Of a stretch of 64,000 bases of DNA, positions 1-8,659 are shown piece by piece. The first letter of the stretch is position 1; each line of letters begins with the position of its first letter. Source of the DNA: Mediterraneibacter gnavus ATCC 29149. Lineage in GTDB: Bacteria; Bacillota; Clostridia; Lachnospirales; Lachnospiraceae. The notes below the pieces were generated by a model. It was given only the letters and a program-made list of their open reading frames with translations, searched no databases and was not told the origin of the DNA. The stretch is taken from contig NZ_CP043051.1 of assembly GCF_008121495.1 (NCBI RefSeq), positions 310,001-374,000 of the forward strand, given 5' to 3'. The translations under genes and the position numbers were made by a program.

Positions 1-1
1 G

Positions 2-922
2 AATTCTGAATGCAGCGTCACACTGTATGTTCCGAAAAAAGCAGAATTGAACAGCTGCAGTCTCTACAGTGACTCCGGAAACATCCAGGCATCCGATCTG
101 ACCGCCTCTGATTTTGGTCTCGGATGTGATTACGGAGATGTCACTTTGAAAAATATCAAAGGAAAAGAACAACTTCGTCTCAATTTAGGTTCCGGAAATT
201 TAAACGCTGATACCCTTTCTGGAAAAACGGCCGCAGTTTACAATGACAGCGGGAATATTTCTTTAAAATCCGGCACATTTGACGACCTGCATCTGGAGAA
301 CGACTACGGAGATGTCCGTCTGGACGGCACTGCTGTGAAAAATGCCTCTGATCTGACTTTGGATTCCGGTCATATAACCGTCGCCGACAGTACACTTGGC
401 GCTGCGCGGATTTATAATGAAAGCGGAAATATCACACTGAACAAGACGAATGGAACGTCCATGGAAGTCACTGCTGAATACGGAGATGTCTCCTTTACAG
501 ATACGGAGATTTCTGATGTTGGCACATTCACATTGGATTCCGGCAATTTCTCTGCAAATACAAGCACCGTCAAAGCGATCACGGTTAAAAATGACAGCGG
601 CAATGTTTTGCTGAATCAATTTTCCAGTGAAAGCGCAGTTTTTACATTGTCCTACGGAGATCTGGATCTGACTGCCACAAAACTTGGCTCCTTTGACTGT
701 AAGAGTGAAAATGGAAATGTTTCCATACAGCTTCCGGATCCATTTGATTCCTACGGATTCAATCTCCACACAGAATATGGGGAAATCGCTCTGCCTTCTG
801 CAAAAGAAACTGCTCTTATCTCTGAAGAAGAGGATTCCTCCGAAGTTTCCTACCGTACAAATTCAGAGGCAAAACATAAAATCCAGGTAGAATGTGAAAA
901 CGGAAATATTCGGATTGGTTAG
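2..922 (+). CDS. DUF4097 (LiaG-like) repeat protein, 5' end outside window
   Basis: The reading frame is open from base 2, so the start lies upstream; only the C-terminal 306 codons are present. The protein is a run of short beta-strand repeats alternating the motifs DSGN and YGDV about every 20-25 residues, the pattern of the DUF4097 beta-helical domain found in LiaG-like envelope proteins. The N-terminal part, where a membrane anchor would be expected, is not visible. The gene ends at a short stem (971-992) shared with the convergent gene. Its function is unknown; members often sit beside cell-envelope stress systems, but nothing here links it to the sugar locus downstream. Confidence 0.8.
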   Translation, partial: NSECSVTLYVPKKAELNSCSLYSDSGNIQASDLTASDFGLGCDYGDVTLKNIKGKEQLRLNLGSGNLNADTLSGKTAAVYNDSGNISLKSGTFDDLHLENDYGDVRLDGTAVKNASDLTLDSGHITVADSTLGAARIYNESGNITLNKTNGTSMEVTAEYGDVSFTDTEISDVGTFTLDSGNFSANTSTVKAITVKNDSGNVLLNQFSSESAVFTLSYGDLDLTATKLGSFDCKSENGNVSIQLPDPFDSYGFNLHTEYGEIALPSAKETALISEEEDSSEVSYRTNSEAKHKIQVECENGNIRIG

Positions 923-970
923 AAGATCTTTCCAAACAAATGGATATATTTCTTAAATAAATTGCATTGA

Positions 971-992
971 GGGTGTGCCAAAAAGCACACCC
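971..992 (+). terminator. Hairpin between convergent genes
   Basis: Perfect 8-bp stem (gggtgtgc / gcacaccc) with a 6-nt loop, followed by a weak T-rich stretch on both strands. It lies between the DUF4097 gene and the convergent BtpA-family gene, so it may end both transcripts. Confidence 0.6.
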
Positions 993-998
993 CCAACT

Positions 999-1814
999 TT
1001 ATTGAATTTGTTCTCTAAACTCATGAACTACCTGCATAAATTCTTTTACACGATTTACATCTACACGATTTTCAAATTTTCCATCTTTCTTGAAAGTTGT
1101 TCCAACAACAGCTGCATCCGCAGTTGTAAGTTTTCTCTCAATCGTATTAATGCGACATCCTGTATTACATAAAACAACAATATCTGGATTCGCCTCTTTC
1201 ACACTTGCAATCAAAGCATCATCCACATCTTGTCCTGCAGCATCTGCCGAAATACATAATCCATCTGGCGCAGCCTTTGCTATTGTAGTTTTGGCAATAT
1301 CTGCAAGTGGTCTGGTATCTAAGCTTTGATCTGATTCCGGGTTAATAAAGTATAACATCTTCAGTTCATCCAAAGGGAGCGCCGCTTTTCTTCTCAGCAA
1401 AGCGCTAAAATCATTGTTATAAAAACCACCATCTCCTACATAAACACCACAAAATGTTCCACGTACAAAGTTTGCTTTTACTGCCGCCGCCAATTCCAAA
1501 CATGCCCTTCCATCACTGATTGCATCTACTCCATATGGTACTTTTATTTCTGATCTCAGATTTCCAATAACATATGCCATGGCTGCCGGCGTAACCATAT
1601 CCATTGTTCTCTGATATGGGAAACTAAATTCATTGCTAAAAATAATTCCATTCACACCGCCATCCTGTAATGCATGTAAATCAGCTCTTGCATGTTCAAT
1701 GATCACATCCATATCATTTTCTTTTTTGTACAACGGATCTCCCGGGAGTGGATCAAGATGCAACATCGCAATAATCGGTTTTTTCACTCCAAACAATTTT
1801 TCAGTCCATAACAT
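999..1814 (-). CDS. BtpA/SgcQ family TIM-barrel protein
   Basis: A 272-residue protein of the BtpA family (PF03437), recognisable from the N-terminal IIAMLHLDPLPGDP segment, the GVNGIIFSNE stretch and the conserved FVRGTFCGVYVGDGG segment. The family has a phosphate-binding TIM barrel. BtpA is known for photosystem I assembly, whereas SgcQ-type members sit in sugar operons of non-photosynthetic bacteria, which fits the neighbours here. The ATG at 1814 is preferred over an upstream in-frame codon because TTGGAGGG lies 8-9 nt upstream of it. It has its own strong promoter and a candidate operator and is separated from the frlB-like gene by that gene's terminator. The substrate is unknown. Confidence 0.8.
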   Translation of the reverse strand: MLWTEKLFGVKKPIIAMLHLDPLPGDPLYKKENDMDVIIEHARADLHALQDGGVNGIIFSNEFSFPYQRTMDMVTPAAMAYVIGNLRSEIKVPYGVDAISDGRACLELAAAVKANFVRGTFCGVYVGDGGFYNNDFSALLRRKAALPLDELKMLYFINPESDQSLDTRPLADIAKTTIAKAAPDGLCISADAAGQDVDDALIASVKEANPDIVVLCNTGCRINTIERKLTTADAAVVGTTFKKDGKFENRVDVNRVKEFMQVVHEFREQIQ

Positions 1815-1845
1815 TTTCTTTTCCCTCCAACTAAACAACTTATTA

Positions 1846-1857
1846 TTTTTTAATACA
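1846..1857. promoter_or_regulatory. Candidate shared operator, copy 1 (TTTTTTAATACA)
   Basis: Twelve bases, identical to the copy at 15900 and one mismatch from those at 23698 and 23890. It lies 13 bp downstream of the -10 box of the BtpA-gene promoter, a position suited to repression. Confidence 0.45.
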
Positions 1858-1870
1858 TTTTTATACTTTT

Positions 1871-1898
1871 ATTATATCACTGGTATGCTGTATGTCAA
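1871..1898 (-). promoter_or_regulatory. Sigma-A promoter of the BtpA-family gene
   Basis: On the minus strand, TTGACA (1898-1893), a 16-bp spacer and TATAAT (1876-1871): full consensus boxes, about 60 bp upstream of the start codon. The architecture is nearly the same as at the HAD gene promoter (23751-23724). Confidence 0.75.
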
Positions 1899-1944
1899 TA
1901 TTTTATTTTTAAAAACCACACAATACAAAACATCCAATTAAAAA

Positions 1945-1982
1945 GGTAAGGTTCACTTCTCTTATCAAGCACTAACCTTACC
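1945..1982 (-). terminator. Terminator of the large catabolic operon
   Basis: On the minus strand, ggtaaggtt (1982-1974 side) and aaccttacc (1953-1945 side) form a 9-bp stem followed directly by TTTTT. It lies 8 bp after the stop codon of the frlB-like gene and would end the long minus-strand unit. Confidence 0.8.
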
Positions 1983-1990
1983 CACTTATT

Positions 1991-3055
1991 TTAATATTCA
2001 AATTGTCGATAATATCTGCGAATAGAAAGAGGATGTCTTAAGAATAATTCCATATATGCATCTACTCGATTATTTACACCGTGCATCACTAAATGCGAAA
2101 TGCTTCCTCGAAACTCTGGACTGATTCCTTTTAACTCCTGCTCTTTCGTATCAATGATCGTATAATTTGCATTCACCTTTGGTAAAAATCTTGCAACTCT
2201 TTCCGCCAATGGGCGCTGCTCATCTTCACCCATGAATAAAGTAACCGGTGTATCATCTACAATAATTTCCTGCATACCATGAAAAAATTCCTGACAACTA
2301 ATTGATTTTGTCCGGATCCACATCTGTTCTTCCCAATAACACATCGCATAAGAATAGGTAGCACCATATTGATTTCCTGATCCGATAAAGTAATGTGGAA
2401 GATCTGGATGTTTTTTCCAAAAATCCACTTTATTTTTTGCATACTCATATGCCCATTCATCCGAATCCTTTTCTACCTGAACCAACGCTTCCGCCAGATA
2501 GGATTCCATTTCTTTATTGTAACGATCATATTCTTCAAATTCACCATTCTTATACATAAGATAGTTTGCAACCATGTAAAATTTCAATTGTTCATTCATC
2601 GGATATACAATTAAATGCTCTCTCTTGTCTGGTTGCGTTAAAATTGTACCCGGTGTATCTATAAACGCAAACACACGCGCGCCAATCTCATGAACGCGAT
2701 CCACTAACTCAACCATCTCTTTTGTGTTTCCAGACACAGAAGAGTAAATAACAACCGATTTATCCGTAAATCTTTTGTTCCCGGTTGTTAGAAACTCCGC
2801 TGCATTTTCCACATACACCGGTAATTTAGATCTCCCCCGCATATATACTTCTACCTGCATACCGGAAGCATATGTTCCACCAATCCCTATAAAATATATC
2901 CCATCAAATCCTTCTTCCCAAATTTGATCGATTACGTTTTCAATTTGTGAGCGCAATGCAAGTGCTCCATTCACACTCTCAATTTGAGCCTGTTCATTAA
3001 AATTGCGTAAACAGGCACCTTCCGATTCTTTCCATGCTTTTGCTTCGTATTTCAT
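1991..3055 (-). CDS. FrlB-like SIS-domain sugar-phosphate deglycase/isomerase
   Basis: A 354-residue tandem SIS-domain protein. YFIGIGGTYASG and IYSSVSGNTKEMVE mark the sugar-phosphate-binding loops of the first SIS domain, and CQEFFHGMQEI matches the conserved E..HG segment of the second. The C-terminus (RRYYRQFEY) resembles that of FrlB, fructoselysine-6-phosphate deglycase, which splits the Amadori product phosphate into glucose 6-phosphate and an amino acid. The ATG at 3055 follows ATGGAGGGAACAGC, so it is preferred over a more upstream start. It directly follows an FrlD-like kinase, the usual partner, and is the last gene of the operon. Exact substrate (fructose- or glucose-amine, which amino acid) is inferred. 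Confidence 0.75.
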   Translation of the reverse strand: MKYEAKAWKESEGACLRNFNEQAQIESVNGALALRSQIENVIDQIWEEGFDGIYFIGIGGTYASGMQVEVYMRGRSKLPVYVENAAEFLTTGNKRFTDKSVVIYSSVSGNTKEMVELVDRVHEIGARVFAFIDTPGTILTQPDKREHLIVYPMNEQLKFYMVANYLMYKNGEFEEYDRYNKEMESYLAEALVQVEKDSDEWAYEYAKNKVDFWKKHPDLPHYFIGSGNQYGATYSYAMCYWEEQMWIRTKSISCQEFFHGMQEIIVDDTPVTLFMGEDEQRPLAERVARFLPKVNANYTIIDTKEQELKGISPEFRGSISHLVMHGVNNRVDAYMELFLRHPLSIRRYYRQFEY

Positions 3056-3102
3056 GCTGTTCCCTCCATATTGTCTTTTCATCGCAGACATTGTTCTGCC
3101 GA

Positions 3103-3897
3103 TCACCATGCCCCAAAATATCCTAATGTCTCGGTGGCATTTCCAGCACCTAATTCCATAGATTTTTCAATGGAAAGTCCATCTTCAATTCCCTTTAAAA
3201 ATCCTGCAATGTAACTGTCACCTGCACCCAAACTATCCACAAGATTTGCACATGGCACAATTCCAAACTTATGAAATACTTCTCCGTCAAAACATAAGCT
3301 GCCTTCTTCTCCCATCATGCAGATCACAAGTTCCGGGCCGGAATCATACAGTGATTTCATCTTCCTTCTCACTTCATCGGTATCTCCACAATCAACAGAG
3401 AAAAACAGATAATTGGTATACGGAATTGCCACTTTAGATTCTGCAGAATCCGGGTCAGTCGCACAATCAAACGCTGTTATAATTCCTTTCTCTTGTAATT
3501 CGCGAAACTGTTTTCCGACTTTTCCCCAAATATCACAAACTACGACATCGAATGACTTTATGTATTCCATATCCGCTTCTGTCAAAACATAATCTGCCAA
3601 AACACCTTCATCGTAATCTCCAAAAATGCGCTCACCATTTTTAATTTCGACCTGAGAAACGGCTGTTTTTCCTTCTGCAACTCGTAAATGCGAAATGTCC
3701 ACTCCTTTGCCAGCGATTGCATGCAGCATCGTCTGACCATAGTCATCATTTCCAACCGGCCCAATATACGCTGCTGTTCCGCCAAGTCTCACCGTGTAAA
3801 CAGCCATATTTACCGGACCTCCTCCGGCAAAAGCTTTCCCTCCCTCTAAATTTTTATAATAATCGATACAATTACTTCCAACGGCCGCTAATCTCAT
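3103..3897 (-). CDS. frlD: FrlD-like fructoselysine 6-kinase (PfkB family)
   Basis: A 264-residue PfkB/ribokinase-family kinase. As I recall E. coli FrlD, the similarity is unusually specific: VGNDDYG, GVDISH, a GDY.EGV.ADY stretch, the catalytic loop LGAGDSYIAGFL and a C-terminus ending YFGAW (YHGAW in FrlD). FrlD phosphorylates imported fructoselysine at C6 for the FrlB deglycase. The Asp of GAGD is the expected catalytic base, and the N-terminal GGGPVN segment matches the PfkB substrate-binding signature. AAAGGATG lies 6-8 nt before the ATG at 3897. The frlB-like gene follows 47 bp downstream. Other amino-sugar or Amadori substrates are possible. Confidence 0.82.
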   Translation of the reverse strand: MRLAAVGSNCIDYYKNLEGGKAFAGGGPVNMAVYTVRLGGTAAYIGPVGNDDYGQTMLHAIAGKGVDISHLRVAEGKTAVSQVEIKNGERIFGDYDEGVLADYVLTEADMEYIKSFDVVVCDIWGKVGKQFRELQEKGIITAFDCATDPDSAESKVAIPYTNYLFFSVDCGDTDEVRRKMKSLYDSGPELVICMMGEEGSLCFDGEVFHKFGIVPCANLVDSLGAGDSYIAGFLKGIEDGLSIEKSMELGAGNATETLGYFGAW

Positions 3898-3935
3898 ACT
3901 TTCATCCTTTCCGGACTTAAAGAAGGGATGTTTGC

Positions 3936-3970
3936 ACTGTGAAAAAGGATCCTTCCTCCCTTTTCACAGT
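3936..3970 (-). repeat. Intercistronic inverted repeat
   Basis: Perfect 10-bp arms (actgtgaaaa / ttttcacagt) around a 15-nt loop, in the 94-bp gap between two PfkB genes. There is no T-tract on the operon strand, so mRNA processing or stabilisation is likelier than termination. Confidence 0.6.
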
Positions 3971-3991
3971 ACATTCCCATATCCTCTTTCT

Positions 3992-4952
3992 TTATTTGAT
4001 TGAATCGATAAATCGTTCTACTTCTTCTCTGTTCGGATATCCACACCCTGGCTTCTTTGTCATACTTCCAGGACGTGTCACTTTATAAGCTGCATACTTG
4101 CTGGCCCATTCTGTAGATTCGCGCAGGCTTTTTCCCCACACAAGATTTGCAGCTACGGCAGCAAGATATCCATCTCCTGCCCCAATGGTATCCACTGCTT
4201 TCACCGGTGTCGCTTCTACTTCCCAATATTCATCCCCATCAATGATCGCACTTCCTTTGGAACTACACGTCATTATGACGCCTTTACAATGGTATTTTTG
4301 CTGTAGTGTTCTCACAATTTCATAGTTTTCCTGATCAGAATCTTCTGGAAGATTACACAACATTTTTGCTTCAACATCATTCAATACCATATAATCCAGG
4401 TAATCCAATTCTCCCATCTCTTCACTTGGCAATGGACTCACGTTACATAAAGTTGTCATTCCGTACTCTTGTTTTGCTATTTTCGCACCGTCCAATGCTT
4501 TTCGGAAAGGCATGCCAAATCCTGTAATAAACACTTTTGCTTCTTTCATCGCCTCAATTGCATTTTTTGTTTCTTCTAAAGTCAACGCCTGACATGCACT
4601 GTCTCCATCGATGATCGTATTTGTGCTATCCTCTTCAATCAAAATCAGTCCCGTTCCTGTTGACACTGAATGATCTCTATACATGTATGTGGTGTCAACA
4701 CCCGATTCACTCATCCACTGGTCTCCCATATCTCCCCATGGATCATATCCTACTTTTCCAATATATCCCGTGGATACACCCAAACGTCCGAGTGCAACTG
4801 AAACAGTAGCACCTTTTCCTCCATCTTCTTCTACATGCCAATTTGTTGCTTCCAGCGTCTCCCCCCCGACGCGGAAATCGTTTGATATGACAAACTTGTC
4901 CAACTCCGTGACTATTTAATACAATTACATCAATTGGTCCCATTTTTCCCAT
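3992..4952 (-). pseudogene. PfkB-family sugar kinase with frameshift at a C7 run
   Basis: Paralogue of the PfkB kinase at 11155-12090. The N-terminus (DVIVLNSHGVGQ) is read in one frame from an ATG at 4952. The rest of the protein, from GETLEATNWH through EEDGGKGATVSVALGRLG to the intact catalytic loop TIGAGDGYLAA, is in another. The frames join only if one base is removed from the run of seven C at 4861-4867 (G on the coding strand). Without the shift, translation ends early, or a leaky internal TTG would give a protein lacking the first strand of the sugar-binding fold. A real frameshift, a phase-variable tract or a sequencing error are all possible. Confidence 0.8.
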
Positions 4953-4963
4953 TTTTATCACCT

Positions 4964-5794
4964 CTAATTTTCATCCAACAATTCACGGATCACTTGATAC
5001 CCTCTTTCAGCAGCATAATCCGGCTCATTTGCATAGCGACTAAACAACTCCAAAGAAAGATAACCGTCATAGCCTACTTCTTTAAGATATCTCACAATTC
5101 TTGGAAAATCCATCTCTCCATCACCAGGAATCAAATGATCTTCACTTGTTTTTTCACAATCAACAAAATGAATATGCTTACAATCCTCTCCCATTTTTTC
5201 AAAATATGAGCAAACAGGCTCTCCATAAGTAAATGGTGCAGCAAGATCTAACATACATTTAAAGTTTGGCGAATTCACCTGATCCAACGCCCATTTCACA
5301 TCATCCGATGAAACAATAATGGTTCCCTCATACGGTGTAACCGGCTCCAGAATAATTGTCTGGCCGATTTTTTCTGCATGTTCTGCCAAAATCTGCATAT
5401 TTTCAATAAAAAGTTTTTTCACATCTTCTTTATTTCTTCCATAGCCAGGATGATTGCAGGCTAACATACAATATTTCGCATCAATCTCTCTTGCCATATC
5501 CAATGACAATTTAAAATATTCCAAACTTTCTTTGTTCATTTCTGGATTTTCAAATACTAAGCTATATGGAGAGCCAGTATTTTCTGGAACATAATCAATA
5601 ATCGGCATATTATAATCTCTTGATAATTGCTTGATTCTTTCTGCTCCTCCTCTTGCCAGATCCGGTGCATACGCATGTGGTCTAAATCCACCCAATTCAA
5701 TTCCGCCATAGCCATACTTCGCTGCCGCCTGAAATGCTCTTTCTAATGGGTAATTTGAATATCCTCCTGTAAACAATGCAATTTTCATAGACAT
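4964..5794 (-). CDS. Sugar phosphate isomerase/epimerase (AP endonuclease 2-like TIM barrel), FrlC-related
   Basis: A 276-residue TIM-barrel protein of the xylose isomerase-like family. The N-terminus (KIALFTGGYSNYPLERAF), the GGFRPHAYAPDL stretch, the metal-ligand segments IILEPVTPYE and CMLDLAAPF, and HIHFVDC followed by IPGDGEMDF match the FrlC type of epimerase. FrlC interconverts psicoselysine and fructoselysine. It is more diverged from FrlC than the protein at 21910-22740, so a different epimer may be the substrate. AAAAGGAGG is 4-5 nt before the start. It lies between a PfkB gene and a DUF4432 epimerase in the operon. Confidence 0.78.
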   Translation of the reverse strand: MSMKIALFTGGYSNYPLERAFQAAAKYGYGGIELGGFRPHAYAPDLARGGAERIKQLSRDYNMPIIDYVPENTGSPYSLVFENPEMNKESLEYFKLSLDMAREIDAKYCMLACNHPGYGRNKEDVKKLFIENMQILAEHAEKIGQTIILEPVTPYEGTIIVSSDDVKWALDQVNSPNFKCMLDLAAPFTYGEPVCSYFEKMGEDCKHIHFVDCEKTSEDHLIPGDGEMDFPRIVRYLKEVGYDGYLSLELFSRYANEPDYAAERGYQVIRELLDEN

Positions 5795-5807
5795 TTTTCC
5801 TCCTTTT

Positions 5808-6905
5808 CTACTTTTTCCCGAGAATTTCTTCTATATGCTGCTTCACTAGCTTTGTTTCTTCTATATCAAGATAGCCAAAATCAAACCTCAACTCTTCATG
5901 TTCCCCTGGTTTGATCGTATTATATAAATGATTCTCTTTCTGATATTTTGTTGATCGGTTCGTACCAGTTGTAGGCAATGCAATTCCAATGCCATCTTCA
6001 TCTCCGGTCCTGCACAGCCATCTCAATGCATACGGAAGTTTTTCTGTTTTAAAACGCACATAGCAGGAGTCTCCCTCCGGCATAACCTGCATTGCATGCG
6101 CCCAGCCCTCCTCATCGGATTCATACTTAATGTTAATACACATTTCCGGATCATTGCACTGGGATTCTGAATCTAACACATCTGCAATCATTGGATCGTC
6201 GAAAATCCGTTTTGCATACTCACGCATTTTTATCGCTCTTTCTGAATCTCCCTCTAAAATCGGTGGATCCGGTTTGATGTGCTCCTTATCCTTGATAGCA
6301 CTATAGACAATATGAGAGCCTTCTACTGCCAGCCAGTTCATATGACACATAAACATATAATCCAATGGACTTTTTCTGCGATTATGGATATCTATATGCA
6401 TTTCTGCCACAGTACTATTTTCATAAAGACGTAATTGAGGACTATATGAATAATGATATTCCTGGCTGTTTCGATATACATATGTTCCACCCACAACTAA
6501 ATATTTTCCTTTTTCATCTCGCCCAATCCCAACATAAGTATCCGGATAATAAGCAAACGGCAATTCTCCATGAAGTGGATAATCCTCTCCCTCATCTGCA
6601 CAATTGATGTTGGTCAATCCACAATGTATCAACAAACCACCATAGTTATCCCCAAATTTTGTTGTATTTTGGGGCTGATCAAAAATAGATTTTTGCGTTA
6701 AATTTTTCCCATGAAATTCAGCAAACCAAATCTGTTGCCCCATATAAGGCAAAACAACCATATTACAGTTTTTATTTCTGATTTTTAATCCGCATACACC
6801 CGTTTCGTAACGAAATGCTACTGCGCTGAATTCACCGTCTGACAGCAATTCTATTGGTCTGTCTGAAAAAAAAGAAGGTTTGAAGTTAATTTTTGTCAAC
6901 TCCAT
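5808..6905 (-). CDS. DUF4432 / aldose-1-epimerase-like protein
   Basis: A 365-residue protein resembling the DUF4432 branch of the galactose mutarotase-like beta-sandwich superfamily. Suggestive segments are VLPYMGQQIWFAEFHGK, YGGLLIHCGLTNIN, DYPLHGELPFA, MFMCHMNW and the late LPTTGTNRS. A role in anomeric or C2 epimerisation of the imported sugar adduct, or in preparing it for the kinases, is inferred from position only. GAAAGGAG lies about 7 nt before the ATG at 6905. The gene is followed 13 bp later by the TIM-barrel epimerase. There is no signal peptide, so it is cytoplasmic. Confidence 0.7.
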   Translation of the reverse strand: MELTKINFKPSFFSDRPIELLSDGEFSAVAFRYETGVCGLKIRNKNCNMVVLPYMGQQIWFAEFHGKNLTQKSIFDQPQNTTKFGDNYGGLLIHCGLTNINCADEGEDYPLHGELPFAYYPDTYVGIGRDEKGKYLVVGGTYVYRNSQEYHYSYSPQLRLYENSTVAEMHIDIHNRRKSPLDYMFMCHMNWLAVEGSHIVYSAIKDKEHIKPDPPILEGDSERAIKMREYAKRIFDDPMIADVLDSESQCNDPEMCINIKYESDEEGWAHAMQVMPEGDSCYVRFKTEKLPYALRWLCRTGDEDGIGIALPTTGTNRSTKYQKENHLYNTIKPGEHEELRFDFGYLDIEETKLVKQHIEEILGKK

Positions 6906-6919
6906 ATGTATGCTCCTTT

Positions 6920-7825
6920 CTACAAAACGTCATACCCATATTCTTTCGCAAGATCATCCAACTGCGTTTTCAGCATTTCCGGAACAAAGTCTTGATCTTT
7001 TGGCATGCGTGAATGCATTCCAACCGGACCTCCGCCATATTTCATCGCATAAATCCATGCTGCATTGAATGGGGCCTGTTTACAGAGATTTCGAATACGG
7101 AGAACTTTATGCTGTGCTTCCATACATTTTTTATAATCGCCTGCTAAACCTGCATCTACAATATCTTTCATTTCTTTTGGGAAAGGAACTGCCATAAATG
7201 AAACACATCCAACAGCGCCAAGTTGCATCATAACACCATCTAATCCATCACAGCCTCCAAGAAAATCAAATTCATCCGGATTGATGCGCAGTGTACACTG
7301 AATAAAATTCAAAATATCTACCGATGCATCTTTAAATCCTCTTAAGTTTGGATGTTCGTTTACAAGCCGACATAATGTGTCTGGTGCAAACAGTGTTCCC
7401 ATCTGTACACAGTTGTAAATATAAACAGGACGTTTTGCATAATCAATCAGTTCCGCAGCATAATCATATAAAGCATCCTGGGTATGTTTAAAATAAGGCG
7501 GAGCAGTAATACAATAACAATCTGCCATACCCATTTCTTCATATAAATCCAGTAATTCTTTATTTAACTCAACAGAATTTTCAAATGCACAGGCCATGAT
7601 CTTCGCTTTTCCCTGTGTCACACCATAAATTGTTTTCAACAATTTCATTTTTTCTTCTACTCTAAGTGCCTGACATTCTGCTGCTAAACCATTGATAAAG
7701 AAGTTCTCAATACCTTGCGCCATCTGCCATTCAATCAACTCTTCCACCTGTTTGTAGTCGATTGAACCGTCCTCTCTAAAAGGTGTTAAAATTTCTGTAA
7801 GTACTCCTGTAATAAAATGTCCCAT
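6920..7825 (-). CDS. DapA/NanA family class I aldolase or lyase
   Basis: A 301-residue protein of the dihydrodipicolinate synthase / N-acetylneuraminate lyase family. The conserved Tyr is in VYIYNCVQMG, the Schiff-base Lys in RGFKDASVD, and the phosphate/carboxylate loop position is INGLAAECQ, a G...E version of the usual GTTGE. Full family length. Members cleave or form 2-keto-3-deoxy acids, N-acetylneuraminate or dihydrodipicolinate; in a sugar operon a keto-deoxy-sugar-acid aldolase is plausible. GAAAGGAG precedes the ATG at 7825. With the SDR just upstream it could form an oxidation/aldol-cleavage branch that normal frl operons do not have. Confidence 0.8.
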   Translation of the reverse strand: MGHFITGVLTEILTPFREDGSIDYKQVEELIEWQMAQGIENFFINGLAAECQALRVEEKMKLLKTIYGVTQGKAKIMACAFENSVELNKELLDLYEEMGMADCYCITAPPYFKHTQDALYDYAAELIDYAKRPVYIYNCVQMGTLFAPDTLCRLVNEHPNLRGFKDASVDILNFIQCTLRINPDEFDFLGGCDGLDGVMMQLGAVGCVSFMAVPFPKEMKDIVDAGLAGDYKKCMEAQHKVLRIRNLCKQAPFNAAWIYAMKYGGGPVGMHSRMPKDQDFVPEMLKTQLDDLAKEYGYDVL

Positions 7826-7866
7826 TTTTATTCTCCTTTCAAATTTGATATTTTATTTATTTGCTT

Positions 7867-8634
7867 TTAGCCAAGTGTCATTCCGCCATCCACCAAGAAG
7901 TTTGCCCCATTTACATAAGAAGCTTCCTCTGATGCCAGGAATGTAACTACATTTGCAAGTTCCTCTGGTGCCGCAACCCTCCGCATTGGTCCAATTGTCA
8001 CATTGTCCGAACTATTTTCAATTCCAACATCCTTGTAACTGTCAACAACCGTCTTCATCATATTGGTATCCACCCATCCCGGTGAAACTGCATTGATTCT
8101 GACACCATTAAATCCATTTTCATTTGCAGCATTTTTCGTCATATAAATAACCGCTGCCTTGCTTGAACCATAACCGATTTCATATGGATACCCAAACATT
8201 CCTGATACAGATCCAAAATTGATAATTGCACCACTTTTTTGTTCCTGCATGATCGGAAGTATATTTTGCATCATCAGAAAAGTCCCAAACACATTCACTT
8301 CGTATACTTTTTTTATATCTTCAAAAGAATAATCTTCTGTTCTTGCACTCGGACCTGGTATTCCAGCCGTATTCACCAGCACATCTACTCTGTTAAAACG
8401 TGTTCTGATCTTTGATACTGCTTCTTTTACATCCTCTTCTTTTGAAACATCTACACCCAGGCACATACTGTTTTCTTCTGTAAGATGCAGCAAATCTGCT
8501 GTTCTTTTTGCAAATTCTTCTTTCACATCCAACAATACTGCTTTTGCTCCCAAATCCACAAATTTACTGACAATCGCTGTGCCGATTCCTCCACCTGCAC
8601 CTGTCACTGCCACAACTTTTCCTTCAAATGTCAT
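7867..8634 (-). CDS. Short-chain dehydrogenase/reductase (SDR)
   Basis: A 255-residue classical SDR. The TGAGGGIG dinucleotide-binding motif is near the N-terminus, NTAG (NNAG equivalent) follows around residue 88, and INFGSVSG supplies the catalytic Ser with YGSSK the Tyr and Lys. LDVK after strand 2 suggests NAD rather than NADP preference. The C-terminus (SYVNGANFLVDGGMTLG) is typical of 3-ketoacyl reductase / gluconate dehydrogenase-like members. GGAGGTGCAGG precedes the ATG. Likely oxidises or reduces a sugar or sugar acid intermediate of the locus; the substrate is not deducible. Confidence 0.85.
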   Translation of the reverse strand: MTFEGKVVAVTGAGGGIGTAIVSKFVDLGAKAVLLDVKEEFAKRTADLLHLTEENSMCLGVDVSKEEDVKEAVSKIRTRFNRVDVLVNTAGIPGPSARTEDYSFEDIKKVYEVNVFGTFLMMQNILPIMQEQKSGAIINFGSVSGMFGYPYEIGYGSSKAAVIYMTKNAANENGFNGVRINAVSPGWVDTNMMKTVVDSYKDVGIENSSDNVTIGPMRRVAAPEELANVVTFLASEEASYVNGANFLVDGGMTLG

Positions 8635-8659
8635 TTTCCTGCACCTCCATTATTGAATT

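Noticed and set aside
3936..3970. Transcription terminator between the two PfkB genes
   Set aside because: The stem is perfect but no T-run follows on the operon strand.
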